From: Trichoplusia ni
Taxonomy: Eukaryota; Arthropoda; Insecta; Lepidoptera; Noctuidae
Direction of reading: 5' to 3'
Assembly (NCBI RefSeq): GCF_003590095.1
Contig: NC_039481.1
Span: 11,067,895-11,131,894, forward strand
DNA: 64,000 nt
Shown here: positions 21,366-35,177 of the stretch, one piece after another
How positions within the stretch are numbered: the first letter of the stretch is position 1
Layout: every line of letters starts with the position of its first letter
The notes under the pieces: model-generated
Seen by the model: only the letters and a program-made list of their open reading frames with translations
Databases searched by the model: none
Told to the model about the DNA's origin: nothing
Translations under genes and position numbers: made by a program

Positions 21366-24045
21366 AAATAGAGTTCAATTTTTATCCTTTGGGAGAACAG
21401 TAAAAAGGATATTTCCAACATTAATACGAAAAATAAAAAAATAACCAAACAATAAAACGCAAGCCCCAATCTCACAACATACCATTATATTTGAACAAAA
21501 GTTATTAATAACAGTTTCGCCGCGGAATGCTATTATGCGCAGGCAATTTTCTGCATTCAAAAACGGTTAAATTAATTTTATGAAGTGAGAAAAATTGCTT
21601 TCAGGTGATAAAATGTTGATTTTCGAATAACGTTTAACAGTATGTCGTTATTGCTTTAGATTTTTTTCTTCAGCTGATTGGTGGAGACTGTTTTAAAATA
21701 TTCATAAATGATGAAAGGACCAATGAAATAGAATTTTAGGTTCTTTATTTGATTAGTGCTTCAACGCTGGACATTTTAGAATTCCTTTGGCTATTTATCA
21801 AGTCAAAGTTATAAATCCAAGTTTAAAGGTCATCTTGAATTGTTCTCAAGTATAAATGTCTAGACCTTAAAAGGGACGTTGAACCACAATTTGTTTTCGT
21901 TGCTCCAATTGTTTTGGAAGTTATTCTCGGTAAAATAATTATCGGATTATTCGGTGTACCTGGGTTGAATTAATTTAGAATGAAAAAAAGAAACTATTAC
22001 ATTAATGAAACACGTGCAGAGAAGTCAAAATTGATGATAACGTTATAAAAGGAAACGGGTATCTTTTTACGAAAATCTGAAACAATTTGGTGCAAACCCA
22101 AACTTTCGTGAAAACCTACATCTACATACCTATAATAATTTATTGTAGTGTATATTACAATAGGGATATAATTCAAAATGTCAGCTGTTCTAACCTACAA
22201 CTAACGAAGTTGTCTGGCCCGCCTAGGGGAACCCGCACATTTGTAATAATGTGTGACGTGTGTAATGCCCTGAAAATGGGATACGTAATGATATCTGTCA
22301 TGTTAGGCGGCTCGCACACTGAATTATCCTGTGTTATATTTTTAACTTCTGATGGTTTCATATGATTTTTTGCTTGGGGATTTTTCTATAAGACTTCCTT
22401 GCTTAGAGATTTTTCAAAAATAATATTATCTTCCGAGCTGTAATATTTTTTTGTTCTTAATTTGATTTTGAATAGCTTTTCCTCAGTTCATCACGTCAAC
22501 ACTAGTCAAAATCGGCGCTTGAACTCTGCTATACCACAAATCTCAGAATGGTTTGTGTAAGATCGCGTTTTGAGAATATTTCCGAATACAATAATTCTGT
22601 ATCAGTATTTATAATCTCATCATATTTTTCAATCTCTATTTCAAAATGTTTAGAATCTTATGGAATTTTCATGATTACATCGACACCGACAATAGATACA
22701 CACCAATAATAGATGATTTTAACGTCATGCTCGCGTTTGCTTCAAGCTTAACATCATTATAAGCGAAAACATGCTCTGAGCTAACGATATCATCATAATA
22801 TCCCCGTCCAGCGTCATCAACCAAAATTACCAGTCCAGCCATGATCCATGAAGCGAGCTCGTCGCTCCGTTGCACACCAATCGACTGAACTGTATTACAG
22901 CACCACAAATTAGTGGCAGTTCTGATGTTAACAACACTTTGATGAGGTAATTACAGACCAATTACTCAGTAGATGGTAATTAAGGCACCGCAGCGGGCTG
23001 AACGTTATCAATATTATTATAGCGTCTTCAAGATAAGTTTGGTTAACGAGGTCGAGATTTATACGGCTTGCAGATTAGCGATGTGCTCCGTTCGTGTATT
23101 GATTTGATATTATGTGGTATTTGATGGCTTGCAGAATGTGACCAGGAGTATTCACTAAATTATTTAATATCTAATGTTAGTACAAAACAAAAGACGAAAT
23201 GAAATCATTAATTTTATATTATTCTATTCTATTCCTCTATATCGTATCATCTTAACCTACTAACATATATGTAATGAAATTAAATAAATCAATAACACAT
23301 TGAAAATTAATCACCTACGGCCCTCATTACTGAAACAATGACTCACGGAAATCAATTCAAATGACTGTGACGTCACAGTAATGTCAGGGCTATGGCGTGT
23401 AACCGGTATATGGCTGTCATAAATCGCCATGTGGCCACATTAAACCTGATTACCCCCTGACCTTGTACAAGATTGATGATTTATAGACCGAACAATAAAT
23501 TACGGATGTAATTCGTGGCCCTTTGTGACGATTTAGTGGAGCTGCGCGAATCGATAGCACTTAAAACGAGAAAAATGGTCTTGGCAAGAGAATTATATTT
23601 AAGATAGATACTACGCTCGTAAACCACTGAAATGCCAGCGGTTTGGATAGCTATAAATTATTATTTAATTTTGTGGAATAAAGATATTTTTTCATCTGGA
23701 AACTAAACAAGTCTGATCATAACATTATTGGATTCACATTTTCGACTGAAGTAAAATATTGCTATATCACATTAGGCTATCACAAAATAATTCAACCGAA
23801 AATATCTGCGAAACGCTGCCAGCTCGATCGACAGCCGCTTTAAAAATACCCTCGAGTCATATTTCTCAAAGACAAACATCTGATACTTATTCTTTCAGCA
23901 AAATCTGGGGACAAAGATGGGTAAATACATGCTTATATTACGTGCAAACCGTTAACGATAGCATAAAATAACTCGCAAGGTACGCGTATCAAGTTGCGAG
24001 GATTTTTGTATGCGTACGAACGTAATTCACCCCCCTGTCATCCCC
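21366..24045. other. Intergenic with possible regulatory patches
   Basis: No gene. At 23,340-23,570 there is a patch with two perfect palindromes, ACTGTGACGTCACAGT (23364-23379, containing the CRE TGACGTCA) and ATGTGGCCACAT (23429-23440). A richer patch at 22,700-22,990 contains several TAATTA/GTAATT homeodomain-like sites. Confidence 0.4.
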
Positions 24046-24150
24046 GTATGAATATTTACGGTGAATTCTGGGGATAGAGGCGCTGATGTGACAAATTTCG
24101 CGAATACTGTTATACGTCATTCGGATTCGTATTTTTAAATGGTTTTCGGA
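24046..24150 (+). repeat. Diverged local direct repeat, copy 1
   Basis: TATGAATATTTACG at 24047-24060, then CGCTGATGTGACAAAT and TCGTATTTTTAAAT. The same elements occur in the same order about 434 bp downstream. Confidence 0.5.
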
Positions 24151-24479
24151 GCTAATATCGTGGTTCATTGATTAGATGTTGGAATAAAGATGTGTGTTAT
24201 TTATATTTTTTCATCGTTTACCTGCTCAAATTTTAAGAGCTTTGAAGAACAGGTTTTTTTATTAATTAAAAAATATGAATGACTCATCATGACACAGAAC
24301 TAATCTTATTTACACAGACATTAAAATATAAGCAGCAGGGTTCTACATACAACTAAAGATAAGATTTAGAGAACAACACTAGTCACCAAGAAGAATTTGA
24401 AATCGAATGTCGTATAAATCCATATTATTACGTACATTATTTTCAAGTAGGTATACCACGGTAATAATATTTCATTTCA

Positions 24480-24590
24480 ATATGAATATTTACGACAAAT
24501 ACTGTACATTTGTGGGGAGGAGCGTTGATGTGACAAATGTGGATGCCATCATAACTCATTGCGGGCCATATTTTTGAATCGTATATTGGA
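24480..24590 (+). repeat. Diverged local direct repeat, copy 2
   Basis: TATGAATATTTACG at 24481-24494, then GCGTTGATGTGACAAAT and CCATATTTTTGAATC, paralleling copy 1. Origin unknown. Confidence 0.5.
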
Positions 24591-27500
24591 AACTAAAATA
24601 TTTTCCAAAAGTGTATGCATATATTTTTTCGTTCTGCGAAGGAAACATATATCATAATTTACTAAACATTATTTAGAATTATTATTTAAAAAATATAGTA
24701 AAATAGCTCAAAATACAGAAAAAAATTGTTTAAAATTGTATTGGTGACAGAATACACCCTTGGGGCACTCCGTTATACATCTTCGGTTAAATGAGAGTTC
24801 TTTATAGCGGTTACAAGATGTTTCAGTACGCCCATTGCAATGTTAACCCAGAACATGCCGAAGGTTCTAAACTCCGGTTTCTAAGGCTTGCTGTCAACAA
24901 GACACGAGACTTGGGTACAGTTTAGTTTGTAGAACGCTGTAATAAGATGTCTTACATTAAGTATTTGTCTTGAAGATGTTCGACACAACTGCCTTGCTAA
25001 AGGTTTGCTTCTGTTAGTTCCTATTATGTTTACTTCACATTTAAGTTCAAAGTTATTTGTTGATGAAGCGTTGTGTTGTTTCATTTTTTTGTCCAAAAAA
25101 CATTCAAAATATTAATAATTGTTACTTACTGTAGATTAGCTGAATTCGTAATGCGATTTGTTTTCATCAAATCATGCTTAATAACTCAGTAACTTGCCAT
25201 GAGTGACATGCAAAACACGAATCACACTAAATTACGGGCAGCCAAGAAATATACAACATACAAGGTATTGTAGATATAAAAGCTCTCACATCCCTGAATT
25301 CACTCCATATCATGACCATAATGCCTATCTCCAACTATACTTGGTAAAGAAATAAATAACATACAAGTACAAACCTTTCCAGAGGTGTAAGTAAAACATC
25401 CCTTCCTGACCCGGACCAAAGTTACAAGGTAAACAATGACTCCTTAGAGTTTTCGCCTTAAACGCTACTACGTCTGTTGAATACAGAGCGAAGAATAATA
25501 TTTGTTGTGGTAGCAAGAGATTTGTGGTCCGTGTTCGGTGCTCGGAAACTTGAAGACACAACACTGTGTGGAATCGTCGCGTATAAATATTTATTGGGCG
25601 TGTAAAGTACTAATGTGGAATTAAATTGTGGCAATCGTATTCCGAAACTCAGGAAACTTGCACACTTTTGACAGGGATTTAAATTTTAATGTTGTATTTT
25701 CATACGTAATTGCTAAGTAATTCCATTCCATGGTGACACAACAAGTTTAAGTGGATCACACAAATTATTTATTGTTCTAAGCGTAAAGCTACGCATCCAC
25801 TGGCAGTTGTCGTCGATGGGCTATCTTTGCAGATAACAATGAACTGTATTTGTTTTTTTGATAAATTTTACGAAAAGAAAAACTTTTACATTTTTATCAT
25901 TTCCCCATTGATTAATAGATTCAGTATGATAATTAAGAGTACGCCCTTCATGCTAATTGAAAATATACACATGGACTCATGATACGATTTCGCTACTATT
26001 AATCCCATTAATATTAAAGCTCCGGGATTATAAAAGTCACCCGGCTCATATTTAAAACATAAACTCAATATAATTTCGCACCAAACAAGCCTATACCAAT
26101 ATGCAAACACCTGAGGGAAATTACAACAACACCTGTACATTGCTGGCTACGTACGTGCTGTTATGTTGGATAAGATCACTGACGCGTCGATGCACACTGT
26201 TCTGCATTGTCTATTAGCAGCGAAACGTTAAGTAATGAATATTGAAACTGCATTAACTAAGCTCAAGGGGAATTGACGAAATCAATCCGTAAATGCAGCA
26301 AATTGATACGGTGAGGTTATTAATTATGCATTAAGTCTATTAACATAAACGTTACAAGGAGAAGGTCTGATTAAATAAAATAACAATACTGATTACTCAG
26401 TTTCAACCTGAAATCTTCACTGGAAGCTATTTCTGTCACTAGATTGGTCAACCAAATGTTTAAAGAAAACATCTATGATATGTTTCTGAACTGGTTATGA
26501 ACTCATCCGAGTATTCGAGCCTCGACTTCCACGACTGAAAAATACTTTCTAAAAATCTTTTTTAACCTTTATGAGCAATCACGGTGCACGAACATAAAAA
26601 CGCGTGAAGCAACATTCATAGCCCCATGGAACTTTATAATTCAGCGTGCCGACAGTATGAGCACATTTTTAAATCTCCCCACTGCATGCTTCAAACATCA
26701 CAGACGCGTAAACTGAAATGATTGACAGTCGCCATGATTGTTCACGCCTGTGACACACGACGCTTTTAAGTCATTATTTTTAACGAACACCCTGTATCAC
26801 CTTGCTGCGGCATAAAAATGTTTTGTTAGCGACAATAAATGTGTGGCGTACTTAACACGTATGTTGTTAGTGTGTGTCTGTGTCGATCAGCTAATAGATA
26901 TTAGTTTTTATAACTAATTCAACCATTACTAATCTATTACTATACTCAGTTACTTTCGTTTTAGAGATGTTTTCTTGTTTTTGGAACTAAGTTTTATTCT
27001 TTCAATTTCCTCATTTGTCAAAAATCTGAATTGTTATAGTTTAAACTCTTAACTGAACAGTTAGATAAAAATAATGAAAACAATAGAGCATCCAGTTTTC
27101 CCAAAAACTCTTTCATCCGGTTAAATAATTCATCAGAAATCCTAATTCAACAATAGTTTGATTTGCCTTAAAAATAGTTATGCACTGTCAATAAATCACT
27201 GGGGACCAAAAATAAAACTGAAATACACGAATGAAAAGCTCGATTTGGTAGTGTTTAATCGGGTACTAAATAATTTATACGTGATTCAGATGACATCACT
27301 AAACTATGCAGTATGCATTCAGTTTTGGATTTAACATTGAGCTTAACTTGCCAAACGATCTGATTTTATTTTTAATCTTGTTTTTTAGAGTGACTTTAAA
27401 GTGATGTCTTTTATGCGTTTACATATTTTTAAGTATCATTTGGTTTTACTTGACCTTGGAACTTTTCTTTAGTTAAATGTATTCTGATAGAGATGATCAC

Positions 27501-30500
27501 ACTCATTTTAGTCACAATTATATATGCCAACGGAGAAAAATCAACCAAATCAAATAAATACAATACTAGGTATATAAATAACTAACTATAATAGACACGT
27601 ATATCCTAAGACAAGCGTTTAAAAATAATCTAACACATTTGATAAAAGAATATTATATTACACCTCTCAAATATTCATTTGATTCCCCCATTCCCTTTCA
27701 TAGACCTATCAATAGGTACAATAAAAGCAGTTATACAGATCATAACAGGCCTTGAACCTTAAAATATACGTTTCGGGCCCAATACGGTCATTTGATCTCC
27801 ATAACAAAAAGATATTCACACGTTATGTAATGATACTGGTTTTATGTAGTGCCTGTTTTATAGCACGATCTATGTTGGTGAGCTGATAAGGGTTAAATGG
27901 TTGATTTGAGGGCCAACCTCCTAGTGGGTACTGAGCGCCTGGTACTTGACTTCGTACATGGAAATAGTTTTGGGTAACATGAAGATAAATTTGATTTTAA
28001 TTCTATGTATTATAATCATTTTTAGTAACTAGCACATGAAGTTAGAAAAATGAAGGTAAGTTCTAATTCGTGCTATGGCTAGTATGCTATGCTACTCATT
28101 TTCGTGATAAATTGCTATGCCTTGCCGAGCACAGTCAATGAGGCTAAAGTTGCACGGTTCAGGTTCAGTCAATAAGAATCTTAAATTACCCACCCCCGAA
28201 AGGATAGGTGTCCATGAGCATTGCTCCGCCTAACGAAAAAAAAGACACTCACAAAACAATGGTATATTGACTATGCCAACAACACAATACACACTAGCTT
28301 ACTAATGTTATCATGTCACACACAAGCGCTCACACAACCAGCTTTCGTTCAGCCACATAAATAACAATTCTATTAGCCAAATGATATCGTCCACACAAAC
28401 TTCCAACGTCACACGAACAACAGTAATTTTCTTATCAATAAAAGAATGTCAAATTTGGAGGTTATGCCCGTGATAACTCACGCTCCATTTAGCTTAAAGC
28501 ATAAGCTACGTTGCTGAACTTCCACGTACACACGTCAAAGAAAATTGAACCTTATAGCCCAAGATATACGTACGTTACGTTTTGTTCGGATTGTACAATG
28601 AATATTTATTTTGTTCTTAGGATACACAATTTTATAGCATGTTTTTTTATAATCTTGCCGAAGTTACGATGTCGTTTCGGATGTGAAGTATCTTATCTAA
28701 TAGTAGATTTGTTATGGGATGATTTTCGGAATTAATTGGATATGTACTTAGGTTGATTGAATCCCTTCTCATGGGGCGTAATTGTGTTCGCGAGCTTGGT
28801 ACAAACAATTAATATGATGGTGTTTCATTTTAAGCTATTGCTAATTATTGTTGTGTTAAGTAAAACAGGTATTGTGGAAGCAACAGTTTCCTAGGTACCA
28901 AGGATTGAAAGGATAGCGTAAGACAGGTAAACAACAACGTTCCCAGTTTTAGTTCGCTTGATGACACATGAAGCTGCCTCCTCCCGTTTTATCACGTATC
29001 TAGGTCAAACGACAGTTACTGTTTGATGAAAACCTTCAGGTAAAGTAGAAAACATGCCATATCATTGATGAAAAATCTAGTCAATCGGGCGGAAGATTCT
29101 TTTGTTGATCCAGTACATTGCGTTAGTGAATAAAAGAAAGATTTCAAGAAAAACTTGATCGATCGTAACGTTTAATTAAGGTATAGGATAATAGATTTAA
29201 AATTGACTCTAGAAATGTATGCAGCCATATTACTGTAAAAATACTGTAGGGCACATACATATGACCAAGTATTTGAGGTCAAAATTGGTTGGGTCTCTGC
29301 AAAGATACCAATTATCTACATAAGGCGAGAAAATTCAGCTGAATCATGGCTTAGAGGTCTTATCTAAAATTAGCCCGAAGATCCTGACCAAACTCCTCAA
29401 ATTTCATTACGCATGTTATCATACCTTCAATACCATACCGAAATCGATGAAACTTAATCCCTAAATCAGCTAAAATTTACAAGGAGCTCCAGTACTAAAC
29501 ATTAGGTCGTAAAGGCGCACTTTCGTAGTTATTGGCCATTAGCAAGTTTATATCTCGGATACCTGAAGATCCCACTAATCTGATGTCGAGTGCCTGATCG
29601 ACCGCCACCGAGTTTGCAGTCTAACTTATTGGCCCCTAGTTTAATGCTAACACTTTTGTTGGTTTTGACTGAAATGATTTGAAAATTGATCCTCATAACA
29701 AACTGATTTCCAAAAACAATAAATTTGAATTGTAAAAGTTTTCTAAATTTTCGGTGAGGTTATAAATTTTCTTTGAGTTTTATGTACAAAACGTCAACTA
29801 CTGTTTATTATGTTTGGTTCTTTCCGGGAAACGAAAACAAATTTCAAGATGCAATAAAGAAAAATGTAGCTCAAGCGAGATATTTTCAGTTTTCCAATCG
29901 TAAACCTTAAATTTTCCTCCTGATAACTAACTTTAACTAAATATTTTATATGAATATCTTAAACTAACGAAAACAGTTCGAAACTTCAGCAGACTTTAAA
30001 AATATGCGTTTACGGATACTATACAAAGTCGAAGTACGTTCGTATCATAAAAGTCGTTGTACAAACTACACAACACATTCAGTTTATACAGCCTTATCAT
30101 ATAACGTTCGTTTACGTGGGCTAAGCGCGGCTACGTTTACCTGCGGGTCGAGTGCCGAACAGCCTTGTTCAGCGACATTGTCCGTGGCTTTAGGGCTGCT
30201 GCTGAACCCTACTGTTTATGGTTATTAGGAGGTTTTTCTGCTTCTTGATTTTTTATTTTTGGTACTTTTTGAATATTTTGTGTCGTGTTCTATGGCGTTT
30301 TCTAATAGAAAACAGTAATTATTTTCGTTTTTTTTACCAGGGTAAAAACTTATACAATGATCCATTTTAGTTTTTTTATCTGCAATAATAAATACAGACA
30401 TAAAACCTGGTTTCGTATTGCAGGAATTACATTACAAAACTAGATGAAATTAAAAATGATCTTAAACACCAGACTTAGCCAGACTATAAAAAAAGTCACT

Positions 30501-32039
30501 ACCACAACTTTCAAATTGGTCGTCTTTTTCTTTTTAACATGATATATCTATGATCATTTACGAATAATCTAAATTAAAATCTCTTAATCCGTTCGGGAGC
30601 TATGATGCTACAGACCACTTGAGTCGTCAAACTTATAGGCCCTCTTTTAACGTCGAAGAAAAAGTAAACATAACATTTTTATAAATTTACTTCAGTTTTT
30701 ATGTATCAAATTCATTTAACTTGATTCAAATTGGTCATTTAAGTTTTAATGTTTTTTCTCCTCATTTTTCATGACGAGCAGCCCTATTGTGGCCGTTATT
30801 GAGGGCGTGGGGCGGCGGTTGTTTGAAGCAGGCAAGGTCAGTTCGTTGACTAGAAAATAGGTTTAGCTGCGTGGGATGTTCCCACCAAAAATATTGAGAA
30901 AACACAATATGATGACTAAAGTTGTTCCATTTGCATTTTTAAAAACAAAAATAAAAAACTATAGGAACAGTTTTTGTTGGATTTTCATACTTACTTTAAG
31001 TGAACTGTTCTGGTTACATCAGGGAAACTCTTTTTTTGTAACTCAAATAAGTATAATTTTGTGTGTTATGTTAAACAAAGTTATATTACAGAAAAAAAGA
31101 TAGCATTATTAAGCCAATGTCCTTATTCTTAATGTCCAAAGTGCACTGCTTCCTGCTACAGTGGAAATATCTCTCTATTCCCGGCGAAACGTGGTCTCCC
31201 TGTATACAGTTTGTCCATATTGGTAAATATCATAAATCAAAGGATCACGAACATGAATATTGCAGTATTCTCGACGTAACTCGGATAGCGGAGCTAGAAA
31301 TCAGCAATCTACCAGATATTAACGGAGTTTACGCAAACAAACCTAATTGGCGCTCGGTTTACCCTACAGCCTGTACCAATGTATAAGTACACGCTTATCG
31401 GCTGGTCATGACTTTACGAGTTGTTCCACTTAATTTACGACCAAATGTAACGGGAAAAGGCTGTAAATAATGTACAGATTACAAAACTTTAGCCTTGAAA
31501 CTGTTTTATTAGCAACGGCCGATGTTTCTTCATTATTAACAAGCGTTCCAAAAAATATTCTTAGTTTGAAATTGGTATAAAATATTTATGGTAATTTTTT
31601 TTCAAAGCCGGGTGAGAGGTTATAGTCACAATGCGCTGGTGTAAACTCGTTCCACCATTGTCGCATGTAAAAATCATTGTTAGAAATCGGTGCTAAAATC
31701 ACCAAACATTTCGGCAGTCCATCCGGGGAATTGTTTGTTAAAACGAGCGATACTTTCCCTGAAACTGCATTCACTTCAAAGGATTCGGTAGTTCCATCGG
31801 GATTATAGGATTACGTGGAACGCGCGCTTACTCCCCGCCTGCAGGTTCAATTAATATGAATATTTTATGAGAGCTCGATAAGTTTAAATAGCAAGTCAGA
31901 CGTATGTATCACATGTCTTATATCTCTTTTTAATATAAAAAAATATAAAGCGTGTGTTAAGTAAATTATTTTCTTTAATCAGATTGAGTTAGAAGTACTC
32001 TATTCAAAAAAGAAAAAATTATAAAAATGGCAGTATTTT
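24591..32039. other. Intergenic gene desert
   Basis: AT-rich throughout, no supported gene. A TGATTGACAG motif (26719-26728) matches the Exd/Hth (PBX/MEIS) composite site. A G+C-richer patch at 30,770-30,840 and open frames of 74-89 codons at 30,004-30,228 and 31,117-31,386 have no recognised domain. At about 29,340-29,430 a stretch weakly resembles a ruined LINE but could not be confirmed. Confidence 0.4.
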
Positions 32040-32245
32040 TAGGCGTCATCGTCAGCCTAGCCTTTTTCCAATTATTTTGCGATCGGCTTCTAGTCTAACC
32101 GGATGCAGCTATGTACCAGTATTTCACAAGAAGGGGCTTACTATATGACCTCCGCAACCAGTTACCTGGGCAACACGATAAAAATTTGTAAGACTGGCAG
32201 ACTTTCTAGCTTGTTACTACCCGCAACGACTGCAAAAATTGTATA
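32040..32245 (-). repeat. Lepidopteran repeat family with a TTGGGAAAAGGCT tail, copy 1
   Basis: Read on the minus strand it runs AGAAAGTCTGCCAGTCTTAC, GTTGCCCAGGTAACTGGTTG, ATCCGGTTAGACTAGAAGCC and a decayed GGAAAAAGGCTAGGCTGACG tail. The + strand copies at 33.2 and 53.3 kb share this order. Non-coding; class uncertain. Confidence 0.6.
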
Positions 32246-33214
32246 AATACAGGCGGAACTCAATAGAATAATGCAGACACTTTAATTTAAATCAATTGAT
32301 AGAAAATTTCATTGATGGTGAATTTAGAATTCATAGATTCATAATTATGGCATAGAACGACACATTTAGTCGAGTATTTATACATTTTCGATTTCATTGA
32401 ATGTTTTTATGTACCCTGATGAAATTGAAACAACAAAGCACCAATCGATTTCACCTAACTTCCAATTACCCAACTTTACCAAAGGCATCGGTATTGGGAA
32501 GCCAATACAAAGCGATCTAAAATAAATTAACCCCCCTCTTCCGAAGCTAAGATATGTAACTTCTGTGTTATTTTTCTTCGAAAGTTCTCGAAGTAAAGTA
32601 GTATAACGGTAACGATCGCAGTGACAGAGAACTTCGGCAATATTGTCACGTTATTTCTTTTGAGGGATGCAGATTTGGAAGAAAATCTGGTCGATTAAGT
32701 TATAGGCCATCTCGCCACATCGCCATCGAATCTAAAGCAGAACCGAAAGTTTTATTAATAGCCAACATTAACACTATTGGAATAGTATCCTGTTTTTTCG
32801 TCATTTTTAACGTAAAATTTCTAGGAAACAATCGCATTTTGTTGTTAAGGAGATACATGACAAAACATCTGGTTTAGTTCTAAGTTTTCGCGGACGTTTT
32901 AAAAATGCATTTCGTATACAAAAAGTACTTGAGTTCAATGTTCCTGATCGCAACTATCATACGGTTCAATAAATAATACTTCGATTGCTTGTAATCCGTA
33001 TCAAACATTTATAGTATTCAGTCACTGCTACTTAAAATGTAAACCAATAGAGCAAATTCTGGAAAATTAATTTGTTGGTGATGATTCATGATTTATTATT
33101 GCAAGTTGTTTTAGACAGAATAATAAACCAAATAATAGTAAGATTTTTAATTTTTTCTCATGTAAAAAAGAGGATTTGTGGATTCTCTTCTGATACAGAA
33201 AAGAAGGCTAAGCT
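32246..33214. other. Intergenic, no feature seen
   Basis: AT-rich spacer between two copies of the same repeat family in opposite orientation. Confidence 0.4.
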
Positions 33215-33560
33215 GCCCTTACACAAGTGGCTCGATCACAGGTTAAGTTAACGCTTTATACGGCTGTGAATGGTCGACCATTTATGTCATGACGAGTTCC
33301 TTCGTGTTTTGGAAGTTACGTTCAATTGTGTGTCCCGACTGTTATCTACACGTCTTTGACACTCGTTATAGGTAGTCAGAAGCTATAAAGTCTGACAACC
33401 AGTATAGCTAAGGGGTACCGTGTTGCCCGGTTAATTGGGTTGAGGAGATCAGAGAGGCATTCGCTCCTTGCAAAACACTGGTACTTGGCAACATCCGGTT
33501 ACGCTGGAAGCCGAACTCAACATAGTTGGGAAAAGGCTAGGATGATGATGATGATGACTT
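33215..33560 (+). repeat. Lepidopteran repeat family with a TTGGGAAAAGGCT tail, copy 2
   Basis: The best-preserved copy. It has TAGTCAGAAGCTATAAAGTC, a TTGCCCGGTTAATTGGGTTG stretch, CATTCGCTCCTTGCAAAACA and AACATAGTTGGGAAAAGGCT, and ends in a GATGATGATGATGATGA microsatellite. A trinucleotide tail directly after the element suggests a retroposed origin, such as a SINE or a LINE 3' end. Confidence 0.65.
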
Positions 33561-35177
33561 GTATAAATTTTGTTGGACTACTGAGATGCGTTTGTAGAAT
33601 GATTGATTCACTGTAGCAGAAGACTTTTTAAGAAGCATGCATCAGGTCCACTTGAGAACAATATGGAACAATCGATGACAGTATCCGTCAAAGGGCGTTG
33701 CGGCCTGTTGATATTAAACTTTGGTGAATAACGTTGCAGATTAGGCTGTGGCTACATGCGGTCAAAAGTCACGCATTAGATTTCATTCACGGCATAGCTT
33801 CATGGTAAGAGAAACGGTGCTTTTTGAAGGTGCTCGGAAGGACGCAGGACCAACGCAACACCTACTCAATCCATCCTCCCCTGCTCCATGACAGAACAGA
33901 TATGGACGGTCGAATGGAGGTCAGTTTAGCGGGAAGGAATCGTGCTCATCCTGAAGAAATCTTCTTCTAAGCCCGTCGCGAGGTCTGTTTTTGCTATTTA
34001 TGATCCGATTACACAAAAATAATGGTAACATATTTTTTACAAAGGATTTTTGAGTCATTTATAAAGCACATTTCATTTGGGTCGATTTATATAATGATTT
34101 ATAGGATATCAAGTCAATCTAGTTTAACAATATTATTATAGCAATAACAATTTGTTTTCTTATGCCTATTTACACGGAATTCTCAGACTCAAAATACTGA
34201 CTCTCACTTGACCAATTATTTATTAAATATTTCATTGCTTCTCATTCAGAATGACGGTTCCATATTTATTAAGAAACAAAGCAGCCATATTTGTGGCTTA
34301 AACAATGGCAGATATAACACGACTCAATAATACCGGTGTGTTACCGTCCTAAGCGACTCACGCAGTAATCGAATACCTCAGGTCTTTGACGGCCTCGGTG
34401 GGGTCCTATTGTGCTCCTGAATAGATCGCTCGACTATAAATGTCTGGCTGATCTACTGACCGATTCATATCATTACCAATGCCACTTCTCCTTTTGAGCA
34501 GGTCGCTCTTTTTAGGGATCCGTGCCTAAATAGCAAATATGGTAGACTAAAACCGAAGCGTCTGTTAATATTAACAGACAAACTTTGAAAATATTTTCAC
34601 ATTATTATTTTAATGTATTTCTGTTGTAACGTGTTCACGACAACCAATGAGGATAAACATTGAGGTAAAGCAACGTTTGGTATGGTGATATATTTGCTGG
34701 GTCAACCTGTTTGCAAGGAAACTTCACTGTCGTGAGTCCGTGATACTCATCTTTCCTGGCGTTCTGCAAAATAATGCAATATAGCTACATAATTATATAA
34801 AACATTATTGTGGTTGTTTCAATTAATTTTTTCTTATAACATTTTTTGTGATAGGTACCATATTGTCGCTGTATCGGTTTAGCTATTGCAACTGAAACAC
34901 AACTAATTATTAAGCGTTAATAATCCCTAATTATGATCTGCTTATGTTTTATAGAAATAAGCGCAATATTGAATTGAATTAGGCTACTAAGTAGTACTTT
35001 TTAGAGACAAATTACATTGGACAGCACCCAGATTCGCTGACACTTCACCGTTTTCTAGTGCTTTTGCTGTGAGAGAAGAAACGTCGCAACAAACTCCCCA
35101 GCAGCACTCTGTCTCGAGTCTCCTGTATGAGGTAACACAAGCCTTTAATATGCATAAATATTTGAGAACAATCCTAG
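33561..35177 (-). other. Intergenic, with a lepidopteran repeat fragment at 34,985-35,130
   Basis: On the minus strand GCTGGGGAGTTTGTTGCGAC followed by GTTTCTTCTCTCACAGC is a phrase I associate with a dispersed moth repeat. The 65-codon open frame there is incidental. 33,600-33,960 is richer in G+C but unrecognised. Confidence 0.4.

Noticed and set aside
29340..29600. Possible remains of a LINE reverse transcriptase (KLLK and TFN-like words)
   Set aside because: Several stops, no YxDD or other anchor motif. The resemblance is too weak to call.
33600..33960. GC-richer stretch after the GAT-tailed repeat, perhaps a decayed retroelement
   Set aside because: No frame longer than a few dozen codons and no motif I can name.
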